Shown here piece after piece: positions 12,368-13,472 of a stretch of 13,472 nt of DNA. Under the pieces are notes generated by a model that saw nothing but the letters and a program-made list of their open reading frames with translations, made no database searches and had not been told where the DNA came from. The translations under genes and the position numbers were made by a program. Every line of letters starts with the position of its first letter. Position 1 is the stretch's first letter. The DNA comes from DATJLQ01 sp035509415 (GTDB lineage: Bacteria > Pseudomonadota > Alphaproteobacteria > JACZXZ01), in NCBI GenBank assembly GCA_035509415.1, contig DATJLQ010000117.1, positions 1 through 13,472 on the forward strand, written 5' to 3'.

Positions 12368-13472
12368 CTATTTCTCGGGCTTTTCCGGATTGCCGCCCGC
12401 GCGCGCGCCCTTGAGCGCCGCCGCGAGCGCGTCCAAATTGCGGATCGAGACGTCGCGTTGCGGGAACGGAATCTCGATGCCCGCCTTGCGGAACGCGGCG
12501 TCGATCGCGAAACGCAGGTCGCTCGCGACGAAATGGTGCTTCTCCACGTCGGACACGTAGCAGCGCAGCTCGAAATTGAGCGCGCTGTCGCCGAAATCGC
12601 GGAACAGCACGTGGGCCTTGGGCCAGGACACCACCATCTCGTGCGCCTCGGCGGCGGCGAGCAGGAGCTCGCGCACCTTCTCCGTGTCCGAGCCGTAGGC
12701 GACGCCGATCTTGACGTCGACCCGGCCGTACTTGTCGCGGTGCGTCCAGTTCACGACCGCACTCGAGAGCAGCTCGGAATTGGGCACGATGACCGAGGCG
12801 CGCTCGAAGGTCTGGATCTCGGTCGCGCGCACGCTGATGCGCGTCACGAAGCCCTGGTTCGGGCCGACCACGACCCAATCGCCGACCTTGATGGGCCGCT
12901 CGATGAGCAGGATCAGGCCGGAGACGAAATTGTTGACGATGTTCTGGAGGCCGAAGCCGATGCCGACCGAAAGCGCGCCGGCGATGATCGCGATGTTGGA
13001 GAAGCTCAGGCCGAGCGTGGTGATCGCGAGGCCGAAGGCGATGACGAAACCGATATAGCCCACGACCGCCGAGAGCGAATGGCGCACGCCCGGATCGAGC
13101 CGGGTCTGGGGCAACAGCTTCTCGCGCAGCACGCGTTGGATGAGGCGCGTCGCGGTCCAGAAGGCGACGAATACCAGGATCGCGAGCGCGATGTCGCCGA
13201 GCGAGAAATGGAGATTGCCGAGCTCGAAGCCGTGGAGGACGCCCCCCGCCCAGAGCCCGATCGCCTCGTCGGGCACGCCCCAGAGCCGCAATGCCAGCGT
13301 CGCCGCGAGGAGAAGCAAGACGAGGTCGAGCACGACCCCGAGCCAGAAGGCGAGATACTTCCCGCCCTGCTCGCCGATCGCGAGGGCCGCGCGCAGCCGG
13401 ATCGAGATCGGATTCTGGGGTGCCCCGAGGAGCGCGATCAGCTCGCGCACCAGCGTCCGCACCAGGATGATC
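12368..13472 (-). CDS. MscS-family mechanosensitive channel (5'-partial)
   Basis: The reading frame is open to the right edge of the window (upstream codons read I-I-L before V-R-T-L), so the N-terminus is missing. At least 364 residues remain, counted from a GTG at 13462 that is probably an internal codon. There are hydrophobic segments near residues 37-60, 88-105 and 130-150, then the MscS pore helix and beta domain: SVGIGFGLQNIVNNFVSGL (165-183), IERPIKVGDWVVVG (187-200) and IVPNSELLSSAVVNWT (225-240). The C-terminal alpha/beta cytoplasmic domain runs to about residue 345. Such channels open under membrane tension to release solutes on osmotic downshock. The extra helices before the pore suggest a large MscK-like or DUF3772-containing channel of the kind common in alphaproteobacteria (inference). 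It ends in a charged EKPEK tail. Confidence 0.95.
   Translation of the reverse strand, partial: IILVRTLVRELIALLGAPQNPISIRLRAALAIGEQGGKYLAFWLGVVLDLVLLLLAATLALRLWGVPDEAIGLWAGGVLHGFELGNLHFSLGDIALAILVFVAFWTATRLIQRVLREKLLPQTRLDPGVRHSLSAVVGYIGFVIAFGLAITTLGLSFSNIAIIAGALSVGIGFGLQNIVNNFVSGLILLIERPIKVGDWVVVGPNQGFVTRISVRATEIQTFERASVIVPNSELLSSAVVNWTHRDKYGRVDVKIGVAYGSDTEKVRELLLAAAEAHEMVVSWPKAHVLFRDFGDSALNFELRCYVSDVEKHHFVASDLRFAIDAAFRKAGIEIPFPQRDVSIRNLDALAAALKGARAGGNPEKPEK

Noticed and set aside
10255..12414. 719-codon plus-strand frame across the TPR and YqgE-family region
   Set aside because: It runs antisense to the TPR gene and out of frame with the YqgE-family gene, and the translation is low-complexity.

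Overview
The window is GC-rich, densely coded chromosomal DNA, most likely from an alphaproteobacterium of Rhodospirillales or Rhizobiales type. This placement is inferred from three things: a palindromic repeat at the left edge whose readings give the peptides MDGRTKSGHD and MAGLGPAIH, which recur in alphaproteobacterial genomes; strong G/C at third codon positions; and the protein families present. There are eight convincing protein-coding genes. I see no rRNA, tRNA, CRISPR array, transposase or phage gene.

Layout from left to right. Positions 1-112 hold nested inverted repeats ending in a REP-like hairpin. A short-chain dehydrogenase/reductase-fold gene (249-1043, +) follows and meets, with a 7-bp gap, a Fic-family protein gene (1051-2388, -). 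The 207 bp upstream of fic hold a good sigma70-type promoter on the minus strand and three copies of a TATAG-N-CTATA palindrome. Two copies cover the promoter and one abuts the fic start codon. Next comes a minus-strand pair: a major facilitator transporter (3705-4886) followed by a malate/lactate-type NAD(P)-dependent 2-hydroxyacid dehydrogenase (2596-3666). Across a 310-bp divergent spacer lies the potassium transporter kup (5197-7206, +). Downstream is a 995-residue membrane receptor with dCache, HAMP, GAF and HD-GYP modules (7350-10337, +), probably a cyclic-di-GMP phosphodiesterase. It converges, across a hairpin, on an exported protein with eight TPR units (10396-11460, -). A 274-bp divergent spacer with small tandem and palindromic repeats separates that gene from a YqgE/AlgH-family gene (11735-12364, +). 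Three bp beyond its stop is the stop of a large MscS-type mechanosensitive channel (12368-13472, -), which runs off the right edge.

Functionally this is mostly housekeeping and envelope or osmotic physiology (K+ uptake, mechanosensitive channel, periplasmic TPR protein, c-di-GMP signalling), plus a small transport and oxidoreductase unit and an accessory Fic gene. I do not see a multi-gene novel system. The most interesting local signal is the operator array in front of fic. Together with the C-terminal winged helix and the built-in inhibitory motif of the Fic protein, it suggests a one-protein, self-regulated AMPylation switch. Other points of interest are an SDR-fold protein lacking the usual Ser-Tyr-Lys catalytic residues, a roughly 155-residue insertion inside the HD-GYP domain, and a signal-peptide-like N-terminus on the YqgE-family protein.
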